Shown: positions 1 to 8,951, numbered from the stretch's first letter. The stretch: 64,000 nucleotides of DNA from Flavipsychrobacter sp. (GCA_016787265.1 JAEUVF010000013.1:186001-250000); one strand, 5' to 3'. Program-made: numbers and translations. Notes: generated by a model from the sequence alone, not told the origin.

Positions 1-830
1 TGCCCATAAGCAAAACGGATCTGGTATTGCCTGAACCATTCAATCGGATTGTCGGTAAAATTGGCGAGCCAGGCTTCCTCTTCTCCTTCAAATCCGGATT
101 CAAGGCTCACTTCATTCTGATAGATTCTCCAGGAAACACCATTGTCTTCCAGGTATTCCGGAAAAGTTTTCCAGGAAGCCTCTTTTCCATAATCTACATC
201 CGAATTATATACATTGGCTATTTTATTGGGATCGTGTTTTTCCCGGATGGTTCCTGTCCAGAAATGAAGCCGGTTGGGAGTTGTGCCTGTAAGGGAAGAG
301 CAGAAATGCTGGTCACAAACCGTGAATGCATCCGCCAGGGCATAATAGAAAGGGATATCGCGCCGATCAAAATAGCCCATGGTCAGGGGCATTCCCTGAC
401 ATTCCTTTCTGCCTGGTTTTTTGGCTTCCAGCCAATTGTCGTGATGTCCTTCATTCCTGGCTTCTGTCATATCATTCCATCCATGAGGAAGAGACCCAAG
501 CCAGGTGATTTTACTGTCTTTAAGGTCGTGCCGGAAAGGCGTGTACGTATTTCCGGTGGCATCTGATTGTGCCCATACTTTATTTTTATTGCGCAGGGTG
601 ATTGCTCTTGGATCATTAAAGCCTCTCACACCCTGAAGGGTTCCATAACAATGATCAAAAGAACGGTTTTCCTGCATCAGAAAAACGATGTGCTCGGCAT
701 CCAGGTAGGTTGATCCCAGAGCCGGATTAATGGCGAAGGCTTTCTGGATGGAAGCAGGCAGGCTGTTTGCAATGCCTGCGGTGCCTGTTAGCAATGTTGC
801 TTTTCGGAGGAATTCACGACGATTGTCCAT
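1..830 (-). CDS. Phosphocholine-specific phospholipase C, N-terminal part (partial)
   Basis: The gene begins at an ATG (828-830, minus strand) and runs off the left window edge after about 276 codons. The protein starts MDNRREFLRKA, a twin-arginine (Tat) signal followed by a hydrophobic stretch. The mature part opens with HIVFLMQENRSFDHCYGTL, the diagnostic motif of the phosphoesterase family PF04185 (bacterial phospholipase C, acid phosphatase AcpA). A later stretch, DQHFCSSLTGTTPNRLHFWTG, is also typical of this family. Members cleave phospholipids such as phosphatidylcholine in the periplasm or outside the cell, releasing phosphorylated head groups. The C-terminal half, including the extra phospholipase C domains that separate this class from acid phosphatases, is outside the window, so the exact substrate is inferred. 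Confidence 0.88.
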   Translation of the reverse strand, partial: MDNRREFLRKATLLTGTAGIANSLPASIQKAFAINPALGSTYLDAEHIVFLMQENRSFDHCYGTLQGVRGFNDPRAITLRNKNKVWAQSDATGNTYTPFRHDLKDSKITWLGSLPHGWNDMTEARNEGHHDNWLEAKKPGRKECQGMPLTMGYFDRRDIPFYYALADAFTVCDQHFCSSLTGTTPNRLHFWTGTIREKHDPNKIANVYNSDVDYGKEASWKTFPEYLEDNGVSWRIYQNEVSLESGFEGEEEAWLANFTDNPIEWFRQYQIRFAYG

Positions 831-877
831 ATTGTTTGAAACTTAGGCTTAAAAATCTTCTTAAATTTAATAATAAA

Positions 878-906
878 TACTAAATAAAAGTTTAGTAATA
901 CTAAAT
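878..906. repeat. TACTAAA/TTTAGTA inverted repeat between divergent genes
   Basis: The 208-base AT-rich gap between the phospholipase and the serine hydrolase contains TACTAAA (878-884), a 6-base spacer, TTTAGTA (891-897), and then another ACTAAAT (900-906). It lies between two divergent starts and could be a regulator site. The arms resemble those of the palindrome in front of the inositol operon at 26481, but the spacing differs and there is no central CG. No other structure was seen in this gap. Confidence 0.35.
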
Positions 907-1038
907 TAATGGAAGGCTAATAATAATATAATACCCGAAATTTCACATTTATACTAGTCGGGGTGCAGAATAGGAACTTTCATTAAACTATTGATTAAAG
1001 GTAATTTTTTCTTCCCCATGCTAGTATATATTTAGGAA

Positions 1039-2865
1039 ATGAGATATAGGGTTCCCGTATTATTGTTGGCTAGTCTATTTTTATCTTTCATAGCAGTTTC
1101 ACAGCCTGTTTCTCCCTCCATAGAAAATCGCATGGCAGTCTTATTGCAAGAGGAAAAATTATCAGGAGCAGTTTTTTCCGTGATTCAGTCTGATACTGTT
1201 CAGGTTTTTGGGAGGGGGCTTAAAAATTTAAATACCGGCGAGCAACTTACTGCATCAGCTAAGGTTCATGTTGGATCTGTTACCAAAACTATTCTGGCCC
1301 TGGGGATTTTACGGATGGCAACCGAAAATAAACTTAAGCTGGATGATGATGTCCTCCAATACCTTCCTGCATTACCTGTAAACAATCCCTGGGCATCGAA
1401 AAACCCGATTACCATCCGGCATTTACTTGATCATACAGCCGGATTTAGTGATTTGCGGATATGGCATTTTTTTAGTTCTGGCGCATCACCTGATATGCCA
1501 CTGGAGGCTTTTTACAGCAACCAACCTGAAGTACTGAATGTTTACTCAGTGCCAGGTACCATGTTTTCCTATTCAAATATCGGTTATACTATTCTGGGTA
1601 TGGTGATTGAAGCGATTGCAAAAAAAAGATATGAAGACTATCTGGATAGCATACTGTTAAAGCCGTTAGGTATGCATGAGAGTAGTTTTCATTTTTCTTC
1701 GCAAATTGGACCTGATGCAAATACTGAGCTGGCAATGGGACATTTTGATAATGGAGAAATAGCCCCGGCTATGGCCATTTTTCTTCGACCGGCCGGACAG
1801 TTTACCACTACTGGGCAGGATATGGGTAAACTCATGAAATTTCTGTTGGATCAGGGTCAAATCAATGGAGCATATTTTATCCGTAAGGATTTAATTGATC
1901 AGATCGGGAATCAGAAAAACACCATTGCCGCAAAAGGGGGATTGCGGGTCGGGTATTCTTTAGGTGCTGTGGCAAGAGACCGGCATGGGGTAGTCGGACT
2001 TGCGCATAGTGGAAATATTATTGGTTTTCGGGCGATGTTGTATCTGTTTCCTAAAGCAGGAAAAGGCTTTTTTGTTGCCTGTAATATGGACAGTGAAACA
2101 GCTGACTATGAGCGGTTAAACAGCCTGCTGATTACTATTTTAGATTTGGGTCTTCCTGTCAACACATCCCGGATCAAATCTCAGCATGAAGCTCCTCCTG
2201 AAAAATTGGCTGGCTATTATATACCTGTCCTTCCTAAAGTAGAACCTTTTCACTTGCTGGAGCGCATCACCTCCTTCAGCAAAGTTTCCATTAAAAAAGA
2301 AAAATTTTCAATAACTCCCTTCCAGAAAAAAGAAATACAGTTAAAATCTGTAGATAATCGTCTTTTTATTGCGGACGGGAAACAGGAATATTCTCATTTA
2401 TTTTATGAGAATGAAAAAGGGGATGCTTTTTTTACTACCGGCATTCAGACGTTAAAAAAAGTAAGCTGGAGTCATATTTTTCTTCCTTTGATCAGTTTAA
2501 CAATGGGAGTTCTTTGTATCCTGTTTTTGTTAGTATCCGGAACCATTCAACTGATCAAACATCCTTCCTGTTTTATGCAGCAAGCCTATTCATTTCTGTA
2601 TTTTTCAATATGGCTGCTTCTTTTCGGTATGGTAATGGCAGCAGTGAATGGGATAATTTATCTGGGTGATAAAAATTTTGCTACTGTCATTCTTTATTCC
2701 GGCAGTATAGCATTGCCGGTTGGTTGTTTGATTGCTATTGTTCGGTACTTGCTGCAGCCTGAAAATGCATGTAGAAAGTTTGATTTTTACATTGTATTAA
2801 TGATTGCGCAGCTCTGTGTGCTTCTGGGATTAAATGGCATACTTCCATTAGCTACCTGGAGTTGA
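1039..2865 (+). CDS. Serine hydrolase (beta-lactamase/class C PBP-like) with C-terminal membrane domain
   Basis: A 608-residue protein with a signal peptide (residues 1-20, ending near SFIAVSQ). Residues about 30-370 form a beta-lactamase family PF00144 domain: the nucleophile motif SVTK lies in HVGSVTKT, the YxN motif is YSN in FSYSNIGYT, and the HxG motif is HSGNIIGF. Such enzymes are peptidases, esterases or D-amino-acid hydrolases in the envelope and are rarely true beta-lactamases. After a less conserved region of about 100 residues, the C-terminus has about four hydrophobic segments (roughly residues 480-605), so the protein is probably anchored in the inner membrane with the hydrolase outside. 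The last 18 bases overlap the 3' end of the convergent apbE gene. The substrate is unknown. Confidence 0.85.
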   Translation: MRYRVPVLLLASLFLSFIAVSQPVSPSIENRMAVLLQEEKLSGAVFSVIQSDTVQVFGRGLKNLNTGEQLTASAKVHVGSVTKTILALGILRMATENKLKLDDDVLQYLPALPVNNPWASKNPITIRHLLDHTAGFSDLRIWHFFSSGASPDMPLEAFYSNQPEVLNVYSVPGTMFSYSNIGYTILGMVIEAIAKKRYEDYLDSILLKPLGMHESSFHFSSQIGPDANTELAMGHFDNGEIAPAMAIFLRPAGQFTTTGQDMGKLMKFLLDQGQINGAYFIRKDLIDQIGNQKNTIAAKGGLRVGYSLGAVARDRHGVVGLAHSGNIIGFRAMLYLFPKAGKGFFVACNMDSETADYERLNSLLITILDLGLPVNTSRIKSQHEAPPEKLAGYYIPVLPKVEPFHLLERITSFSKVSIKKEKFSITPFQKKEIQLKSVDNRLFIADGKQEYSHLFYENEKGDAFFTTGIQTLKKVSWSHIFLPLISLTMGVLCILFLLVSGTIQLIKHPSCFMQQAYSFLYFSIWLLLFGMVMAAVNGIIYLGDKNFATVILYSGSIALPVGCLIAIVRYLLQPENACRKFDFYIVLMIAQLCVLLGLNGILPLATWS

Positions 2866-3855
2866 TGCAATTTGTTGCAATACTTTTTTAAAATATTTTG
2901 ACCGGTGTTTTTTTCCTTTTGTATTCACAATTAAACAACCGAACGCTGGATATTTATTAATCAGCTGCAGTCCCTTTTTTTTGCCCAGCACCATGATGGC
3001 GGTACTGAATCCATTGCAGGTTTCTGCATCCGGTCCTATAACCGATACACTGGTTAAGCCATAACTGGGCATTCCTGTTTTGGGATTGATGATATGGGAA
3101 TAGCGTTTCCCATTGATCTCCACGTATTTTTCATAATCCCCTGAAGTTGTAACGGCTCCGGTATTCATTTTTAAAATGGCAGCCGGCCTGGATCGACGGA
3201 ATGGATTGGTAACCCCGATTCTCCAGGCCGTTCCATCCGGCTGGCTACCCCAGGTAGTGAGATCTCCCGATGCATTTATGATTCCAGCCGGAACACCCAG
3301 TTCTTTCATCAATGCCCGCCCCTTATCGGCCGCATAGCCCTTACCGGTGGCCCCAAAACCGATCTTCATTCCCTTGCGTGTAAGATAAATGGTACTGTTC
3401 AGGGTATCCAGTTCTATATAACGGTAACCAATATTCGCAATAGCCCGTTGAATGGTAGCCGAATCGGGCAACTGCTCCATACTGCCATCGAATTTCCAAA
3501 TCCGGTCCATGGCAGCAAAGCTGATATCAAAAGCTCCATTTGTTAATTCGGATATTTGCAGCGCCCGTTGCGTGAGTTCCAGTAGTTCCCGGTCCACTTT
3601 AACCGGCTGAATCCCTGCCATCCGGTTGATTGCAGACACCTGGGAGCCGGGTATCCAGTCGGAGATCAGTTGTTCGATCCGGTCAATTTCCGCAATCGCT
3701 TTGTCAATGTATTTTTCAGCAGTAATGCTGTCTGCTGCAACAATTGAAATATCAAATCGGCTGCCCATTAAAGTAACTGTTCGCTTACGTACTACCTGTG
3801 CGGTTACTGTAAGAAAACAACAACAAATGCCTGACAGCAGCAGAAATTTCTTCAT
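2848..3855 (-). CDS. apbE: FAD:protein FMN transferase (ApbE)
   Basis: A 335-residue ApbE family protein (PF02424). ApbE attaches FMN covalently to Ser/Thr in exported proteins, using FAD and Mg2+. An N-terminal signal (MKKFLLLSGICCCFLTVTAQ) sends it to the periplasm. Recognisable motifs are GATGKGYAADKG, INASGDL (NAGGDL in many members), and SHIINPKTGMPSYGLTSVSV near the C-terminus, which contributes metal-binding residues. It is the last gene of a tightly packed minus-strand operon with the PepSY/flavodoxin-reductase protein (9-base gap), the DUF2271 protein and an ankyrin protein. Its target is therefore probably encoded in the same operon, and the DUF2271 protein carries a plausible acceptor motif. 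Family assignment is secure; the target is inferred. Confidence 0.94.
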   Translation of the reverse strand: MKKFLLLSGICCCFLTVTAQVVRKRTVTLMGSRFDISIVAADSITAEKYIDKAIAEIDRIEQLISDWIPGSQVSAINRMAGIQPVKVDRELLELTQRALQISELTNGAFDISFAAMDRIWKFDGSMEQLPDSATIQRAIANIGYRYIELDTLNSTIYLTRKGMKIGFGATGKGYAADKGRALMKELGVPAGIINASGDLTTWGSQPDGTAWRIGVTNPFRRSRPAAILKMNTGAVTTSGDYEKYVEINGKRYSHIINPKTGMPSYGLTSVSVIGPDAETCNGFSTAIMVLGKKKGLQLINKYPAFGCLIVNTKGKKHRSKYFKKVLQQIASTPGS

Positions 3856-3864
3856 AAAGTAAAA

Positions 3865-6060
3865 TTAATAGCAATCTGCCAGTACCTGTGCCCTTGCTTT
3901 ATAGAAGGAGAGGCCCTTACCATTTCTTTCCAGGCAGATCTGATCAAGTACTTTCTCCACATCCTGCTGCATGGCTAAGGACCCACAAATAAGAATGTTT
4001 CCATTCGATGCCAGCAGTTTTGCAAAAAAGGCTGCATCACGATGGACTAAATCCATTACATAAGCGGGATTTTCTTCCCTCGAATAGGCAAAGGAGGCTG
4101 ATTTCAATTGTTGGTTTTGAATGGCAGTATCGCATAGCGCCTGGTAGCCTTTTACGGATGTATACCGGTGCCTGAACCCTGCGTACAAATACATCGGACG
4201 CCCAGGCTTGTTTTCAGCAATCATTCCTAAAAACGGTGCTATCCCGGTCCCATTGGCAATCAATACAATTTCAGGTGCTTTTTCCGGCAAATGAAAAGAC
4301 GGATTGGGAATGATTCTCGCTTTGATTTTTTCACCCGCTTTAAGGTTGTGCAGGTATTGAGATCCAAGCCCTTTTTCATGGAGTTTCACGACCAACTGCA
4401 TCCTGTTGCCGATTCGGGCAATAGAGTAAAGGCGTTCCCGTTCATCACCCGCCGGATAGATTGCCAGCAGATCGCCGGAACGTACAGTAGCTGATCGCGG
4501 TATTTTCAGGGTTACACTGAAGTTCAGATCCTGCTCGGTTGCAGTAGTTTTTTCGTTTATGCGTAACTGTTGCAAACCAGGTGGTTGTCCGCCGTATTTT
4601 ACCGGACTCTCCACCAGCGCAATCCTGTTTTTTGCTGCCCATGCTTTCACCCATTTTACAAAGTCTTCGGTGGATTTATCATTCACACTATACAAGGGTA
4701 GATTTCTCCTGGCCCAGGATTGCTGTTCCAGCCAGCCATCTACCTGTACCGCATAACCGCAAAAATCTTTATAGGTGCGGGAACCAAAACCTACTACGGA
4801 AAATTCTACTTCCTGTAATTGTGGATCCTGGTATAACTTCTTTTCAAAGAACCGGGCACTGTTTGGCGCATCTCCCAAACCATAGGTTGATGTAAATACC
4901 AGCAACTGACGGGCAGCCGGATAGGCCTGGTATCGGTTCATTTCTGACAGGTAGGATTTAATCCCATTCGCCATTAGCTGCAGGTGTACCTGCTGTGCAA
5001 ACCGAAGGGTGCTGCCATTTTCAGAACCTGTCAGTAAAATAAATTCCGCTTCTTCCGCTTTATAGCGATTGTGTGTTTTAACGCCCAGCCTCCTGTACGT
5101 GATCCGGAATCCGGAATAAATAAAGAAGAGAATATTCAGAGAAGCAATGCCAATCACGATTGCCCAGATACTACTGGTTCTCCCGGTATGCAGGTCAAGA
5201 CTGATGCTTTCCCAAATCTGCGCCAACGGGTATTTTTTTTCCTGCACTACCGCTCCGGTGAATTGATGAACGGTTAATTCCCGATCCTTTAATTGTATTT
5301 TAAAATATTCCTCCGGATCACTGTCCAGTGGAAATTCAATCTTTACGACTTCCGCCAGCCGGGTTTCCTGGAATACCGGAAACGTTTCCAGGGATCGTTT
5401 ACTGGTTTCCGTGAGTGCTGCAACTTTTGTTTCCTGAGGCGTTTTTTTGTCCAGCAACTCAAATCTCACCAGGAATAAATACGTGCCACTTGCTGCGAGT
5501 AATAGCAGCGGAATCAATAACAACCTGCCTGCAACTACATGATAGTACTGAGCAATAAAATCACGGCTCATACGATCAAAAAAATGACGGATGCCTTTTT
5601 GTCGCTGTATGATCAGCAGGGTGCCGGATAGCACAATCAGCATCAACAGAAAGGAAACAATACCAACTATAAACCTCCCTGTTTCATGCAAAAACAAGGA
5701 TCGGTGAAGGGCCAGGTTCCATTGTACAAAATCCGACTGAACAATGGGTGTTCCCAGTAGTTCGCCGGTTTTCGGATGAACATATCCGTTAATTTCATTG
5801 CCATCTGCATCAAATCCCTCTGCTTTCACAAAACCGTGCGAGTCTACGGTTAGCTGGAGTAGTTCCGGATATTTTTCCTTTAATGCCGGCAGGGATTCCG
5901 ACAACCTGATTTGTTCAAATCCTTCGGCTTTGTAAGGCTGATTTTTTTCACGAATCACATCTACAGCCAATACCACCCCGGTTACCGCAGCAACCAGCAG
6001 GAAGAGGGAGCAAACGATTGCCAGTGCCAGGTGCGATGTCCGCCAGATGGATGCTGTCAT
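3865..6060 (-). CDS. PepSY-TM / flavodoxin / FAD-NAD(P)H reductase fusion membrane protein
   Basis: A 731-residue fusion. The N-terminal half is a PepSY-associated membrane domain: TM1 near residues 10-33, a periplasmic PepSY region (NGYVHPKTGELLG), and further helices around 131-153, 178-200 and 300-322. Next is a flavodoxin-like domain (FILLTGSENGSTLRFAQQV) and a ferredoxin-reductase-type module with an FAD motif (ERLYSIARIG) and nucleotide motifs (IANGTGIAPFLGMI, YAGFRH, LICGSLAMQQDV), as in sulfite-reductase flavoproteins. It should take electrons from NAD(P)H in the cytoplasm, pass them through FAD and FMN, and move them across the membrane. Related proteins are often annotated as iron-uptake reductases. 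Here the neighbours ApbE and DUF2271 suggest the acceptor is an exported flavoprotein (inference). Confidence 0.9.
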   Translation of the reverse strand: MTASIWRTSHLALAIVCSLFLLVAAVTGVVLAVDVIREKNQPYKAEGFEQIRLSESLPALKEKYPELLQLTVDSHGFVKAEGFDADGNEINGYVHPKTGELLGTPIVQSDFVQWNLALHRSLFLHETGRFIVGIVSFLLMLIVLSGTLLIIQRQKGIRHFFDRMSRDFIAQYYHVVAGRLLLIPLLLLAASGTYLFLVRFELLDKKTPQETKVAALTETSKRSLETFPVFQETRLAEVVKIEFPLDSDPEEYFKIQLKDRELTVHQFTGAVVQEKKYPLAQIWESISLDLHTGRTSSIWAIVIGIASLNILFFIYSGFRITYRRLGVKTHNRYKAEEAEFILLTGSENGSTLRFAQQVHLQLMANGIKSYLSEMNRYQAYPAARQLLVFTSTYGLGDAPNSARFFEKKLYQDPQLQEVEFSVVGFGSRTYKDFCGYAVQVDGWLEQQSWARRNLPLYSVNDKSTEDFVKWVKAWAAKNRIALVESPVKYGGQPPGLQQLRINEKTTATEQDLNFSVTLKIPRSATVRSGDLLAIYPAGDERERLYSIARIGNRMQLVVKLHEKGLGSQYLHNLKAGEKIKARIIPNPSFHLPEKAPEIVLIANGTGIAPFLGMIAENKPGRPMYLYAGFRHRYTSVKGYQALCDTAIQNQQLKSASFAYSREENPAYVMDLVHRDAAFFAKLLASNGNILICGSLAMQQDVEKVLDQICLERNGKGLSFYKARAQVLADCY

Positions 6061-6078
6061 TCGAACGATTGAATCCCC

Positions 6079-6558
6079 TTATTGAACTTTACTTAATTTG
6101 ACAAACCGGATATAACCTTTTCCTTCTGTTTTTTGAGTAAGGGCTTCCGTTGTCATCGGTAGCTCTACATCGGCCATATGATATTGCTGGTCTTCCACCG
6201 AACTTTCAAACCGAAGTTTATATCCTTTATTCAGGAGACTTTCATCCAGTACAAAAGTTGCACTTGCCCGATCACCACCTGCAACAGAAGCACCAGTTAT
6301 CGCACTCAGGTTTTCCTTCTTTTTACTTTGCTGTTTATGCCACTCCTTAAAACTGTTGTACCATTGTTTATCGGGTCCCATTATATAAAGTGTCTTTTCA
6401 TAGTTGCCCGACGGGTTGATCAGGGATACCACGATATAGGCTTCCTCCCCGGTATAACTGGTGGTTTGTAACAAACATTTGTATTTGATTTGCTGGGCAT
6501 TAGCTGTTGAACCCCATGCCAGGAAACTCATTACCAAACTCATTATAACTATTCTCAT
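6079..6558 (-). CDS. DUF2271 family periplasmic protein, predicted ApbE substrate
   Basis: A 159-residue protein with a clear signal peptide (ending GSTANAQ). The mature part matches the DUF2271 family as I know it: YIVVSLINPSGNYEKTLYIM, a basic linker with KEWHKQQSKKKE, then SAITGASVAGGDRASATF, and a C-terminal beta-rich part. SAITGAS (residues 85-91) resembles the ApbE flavinylation consensus [D/N/S]-[G/A]-x-[S/T]-G-A-[S/T], making Ser91 a candidate covalent FMN site. The gene sits between the ankyrin gene (13-base gap) and the PepSY reductase gene (18-base gap), with apbE two genes downstream. I infer a small periplasmic flavoprotein that accepts electrons from the PepSY reductase. The motif is only a resemblance and has not been tested. 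Confidence 0.82.
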   Translation of the reverse strand: MRIVIMSLVMSFLAWGSTANAQQIKYKCLLQTTSYTGEEAYIVVSLINPSGNYEKTLYIMGPDKQWYNSFKEWHKQQSKKKENLSAITGASVAGGDRASATFVLDESLLNKGYKLRFESSVEDQQYHMADVELPMTTEALTQKTEGKGYIRFVKLSKVQ

Positions 6559-6571
6559 GAATTGCTATTGC

Positions 6572-7951
6572 TTATTTTAAAAAATCAAGTGCCACTTTTT
6601 TCTCTTTCAGAAATCCATTTTCATTGGCCAGGTCATACGCTGTTTCGTCCAATTCGGTGAGCAGCTCTTTTTTTGCCCCGATGGATACCAGGTACTTCAA
6701 CAACTGATCGTCTTTTGCTACAAGTGCTGCGCGATGCAGGGCCGTCATGCCATCCTTGTTTTTTGCATTGATATCAATTTTTAAGGGAGCCAGTAACTGA
6801 AACAGTTGAATATCGTTTTTTGCTACTGCCAGATGATACAATGTATTGCCATCCGGTTGAGCTGCATTCAGATTAACACCCTTTGCAATCAGGAGGTTCA
6901 GCTTGTTGGTAAAATCAACTGGTGTTTCGCCTGGACGTGGACTGCGATACGACTGCAACAGGTAATATCCCAGGTTTCCTTCCTTACTGTTAACCATAAC
7001 CGAAGCTCCTTTGTCAAGCAGCCAGCCAACCATTTCAGCAGTACTGAACTGAACCGCATGCATAAGCGCAGTTTCACCTTTTTTATCTGCTATGTTGATA
7101 GCTACGCCTTTGCTCAGAAAATATTGGATGGTTTCCTGCTGATTAGGGCGACGAACCAGGTAGGGCAACACGGTTTCGTCGTTTTCACCCAGAGCAGTTG
7201 CCGGAATTTTCAATTCTTCCACCAGGTATTGATATACTTCCTGTTTGGCTCCGCCACTTCTACCGCCCTGAGCGGCAAAGAGCAGGGCCTGGTTGCTGTG
7301 TTTCACTCCCTTTGCTTTCAGTTTTTTCAATAGTTCCAGGTTGCCGGAACGTGCTGCATAATCGAAAGCGGTTCTGCCTGAATCATCCGTATCAGAATAG
7401 GAGAGACCTTTGCTTACCAGGTAATCAGAGAGTAATAAGTCTTTGTCATTGGCAATACCTAGCAATAAAAGGCTGGCACCATTCTGGAATTTTTGTTTGG
7501 GATTGTTGCCGGCTTTGAAGAGCGCATCATACACGGCCGTATTGGTTTGTCCGTTTGCCAGTGCAAATACCAGCGGGATGGTACCCCGGTCATCCCCAAA
7601 ATTGATATCCGATTTCTTTTCAAGCAGGTAGTTCACCACCTCCAGATTTCCCCGGGAAGCGGCCCAATGCAAATAGATCCGGCCATCATGTGTTTTTTTT
7701 CCAACACCATTCCCATCCTGTGAAACCAGGTATTTGATTACTTCAGTGGCTGCATTGTTATTAATCGCCATGGTCACCACATCAAAATTACCTCCATTGG
7801 CTTCTGAAGGATTGTTTCCTTTGGCGATTTCGGCTTTTACAGTAGCGAGATCAGGATTCGTTTTCCAGAAATCGGCCCGTAAAAGTGTATTGTTTTGAGC
7901 CAGCGCCAAAAGGGGAGCAAGCAAAAGGCAGAACAGAACGGTTTTTTTCAT
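6572..7951 (-). CDS. Exported ankyrin-repeat protein
   Basis: A 459-residue protein with a signal peptide (MKKTVLFCLLLAPLLALAQ) and about ten ankyrin repeats filling the rest. Examples are DGRIYLHWAASRGNLEVVNYLL, DSGRTAFDYAARSGNLELLKKL, KGETALMHAVQFSTAEMVGWLL, and near the end KDGMTALHRAALVAKDDQLLKYL (each abbreviated here to its core). Ankyrin arrays bind proteins, so it probably acts in the periplasm as a scaffold or as a partner for the redox proteins encoded downstream. It is the first gene of the operon with DUF2271, PepSY reductase and ApbE. No catalytic motif is visible. A perfect TAnnTTTG element lies only five bases before the ATG, so the mRNA may be leaderless or nearly so. Confidence 0.85.
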   Translation of the reverse strand: MKKTVLFCLLLAPLLALAQNNTLLRADFWKTNPDLATVKAEIAKGNNPSEANGGNFDVVTMAINNNAATEVIKYLVSQDGNGVGKKTHDGRIYLHWAASRGNLEVVNYLLEKKSDINFGDDRGTIPLVFALANGQTNTAVYDALFKAGNNPKQKFQNGASLLLLGIANDKDLLLSDYLVSKGLSYSDTDDSGRTAFDYAARSGNLELLKKLKAKGVKHSNQALLFAAQGGRSGGAKQEVYQYLVEELKIPATALGENDETVLPYLVRRPNQQETIQYFLSKGVAINIADKKGETALMHAVQFSTAEMVGWLLDKGASVMVNSKEGNLGYYLLQSYRSPRPGETPVDFTNKLNLLIAKGVNLNAAQPDGNTLYHLAVAKNDIQLFQLLAPLKIDINAKNKDGMTALHRAALVAKDDQLLKYLVSIGAKKELLTELDETAYDLANENGFLKEKKVALDFLK

Positions 7952-7955
7952 GGCG

Positions 7956-7963
7956 CAAAGTTA
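7956..7963 (-). promoter_or_regulatory. Bacteroidota -7 element (TAACTTTG) of the flavin-transfer operon
   Basis: On the minus strand TAACTTTG matches the Bacteroidota -7 consensus TAnnTTTG exactly. Its last base is 5 bases from the A of the ankyrin-gene ATG at 7951, which would put transcription start on or next to the start codon. No convincing -33 TTTG was found at the usual distance, so the site is moderately supported. Confidence 0.5.
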
Positions 7964-8036
7964 CCGTGGGACCCTGCGCTCCGGTTTACGAATTCGGAAA
8001 AATTACTGAAAGAAAACAGTTAATTTATATTGGAAA

Positions 8037-8951
8037 TCAGGAAAGTGGCACCGGACTGGGACCGCCGGCGGGTTTTGATTTATCCTCTGGTAAGGGAATA
8101 AATTCATGGTTATCGTTTGGTGGCAGGATGATCCGTCCCTGTTTCCAGTCTTCTTTTGCCTGTTCAATCCGTTCTTTACGGGAGGATACAAAATTCCACC
8201 AAATGAACCGATCGCCTAGTGGCTCACCTCCCAACAACATGAGGGTGCAATTCTCTTTGGCTAAAATTACCGGGTCTGATTTTTTAGTAAACACCAGCAG
8301 TTGTCCCTCGCGATACAACTGTCCGCCTGTTTCCAGTGTACCACGAACAATATAAAGACCCCGCTCGCTGTGTTCCTGTGGCAGGGCAAAACGGGTGCCG
8401 GCTTGCAGTACTACATGCAGGTAAAAGAGCGGCGACAAGGTTTTTACCTCATTGCGTAATCCGTAGGCGTTTCCTGCGATCAGTCGCATCCAGATACCGG
8501 TATCTGTAAAAACCGGCAATTGATCCGGTTTAAAATTTTCAAAAGCAGGATCTGCTTCTTCCTCTTTTTCCGGCAGTGCCACCCAGGTCTGGATCAGTTC
8601 CAGTTGACCATTCTGTAAAACAGCCGGATCTTCAAAGCGCTCCGAATGGGCAATGCCCCGGCCGGCAGTCATCCAGTTCACTTCACCTGGAACAATAACC
8701 TGTTCAACGCCCAGGCTGTCGCGGTGTGTAACCTTGCCACCCAGCAGGTAACTAACGGTAGACAATCCGATATGCGGGTGTGGCAACACATCCATTTTGG
8801 AAATGGGAGAAGGCGCGGAGGTAACCGGACCTGCATGATCCATGAAGATAAAAGGTCCTACCATTCTGCGCTGGCGAAAAGGCAGAATGCGTTTAACCCT
8901 GATATGCTCACTGATGGCAGCCTGTCTTGAATCGATTACAATATCCAGCAT
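8037..8951 (-). CDS. Pirin family protein
   Basis: A 304-residue pirin (cupin bicupin fold). The N-terminal cupin carries the metal-binding set: HPHIGLSTVSYL provides two histidines, and HSERFE provides the third histidine and glutamate. Preceding segments RQRRMVGPFIFMDHAGP and GRGIAHSE are typical of pirins. The C-terminal cupin (HSERGLYIVRGTLETGG, LMLLGGEPLGDRFIWWNFV) is also well conserved. Bacterial pirins are iron or nickel cupins; some have quercetinase activity and others modulate metabolic enzymes, so the cellular role cannot be assigned here. The gene is a single unit on the minus strand. The ankyrin operon starts 85 bases beyond its 3' end. Confidence 0.94.
   Translation of the reverse strand: MLDIVIDSRQAAISEHIRVKRILPFRQRRMVGPFIFMDHAGPVTSAPSPISKMDVLPHPHIGLSTVSYLLGGKVTHRDSLGVEQVIVPGEVNWMTAGRGIAHSERFEDPAVLQNGQLELIQTWVALPEKEEEADPAFENFKPDQLPVFTDTGIWMRLIAGNAYGLRNEVKTLSPLFYLHVVLQAGTRFALPQEHSERGLYIVRGTLETGGQLYREGQLLVFTKKSDPVILAKENCTLMLLGGEPLGDRFIWWNFVSSRKERIEQAKEDWKQGRIILPPNDNHEFIPLPEDKSKPAGGPSPVPLS

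Noticed and set aside
27..566. Plus-strand open frame of 179 codons at the left end
   Set aside because: It is antisense to the phospholipase C fragment, whose minus-strand translation has Tat signal and ENRSFDH motif.
1039..2865. Antibiotic-resistance beta-lactamase
   Set aside because: The family motifs are those of general serine hydrolases with a membrane domain; nothing points to cephalosporinase specificity. The same applies to 14764-15900.
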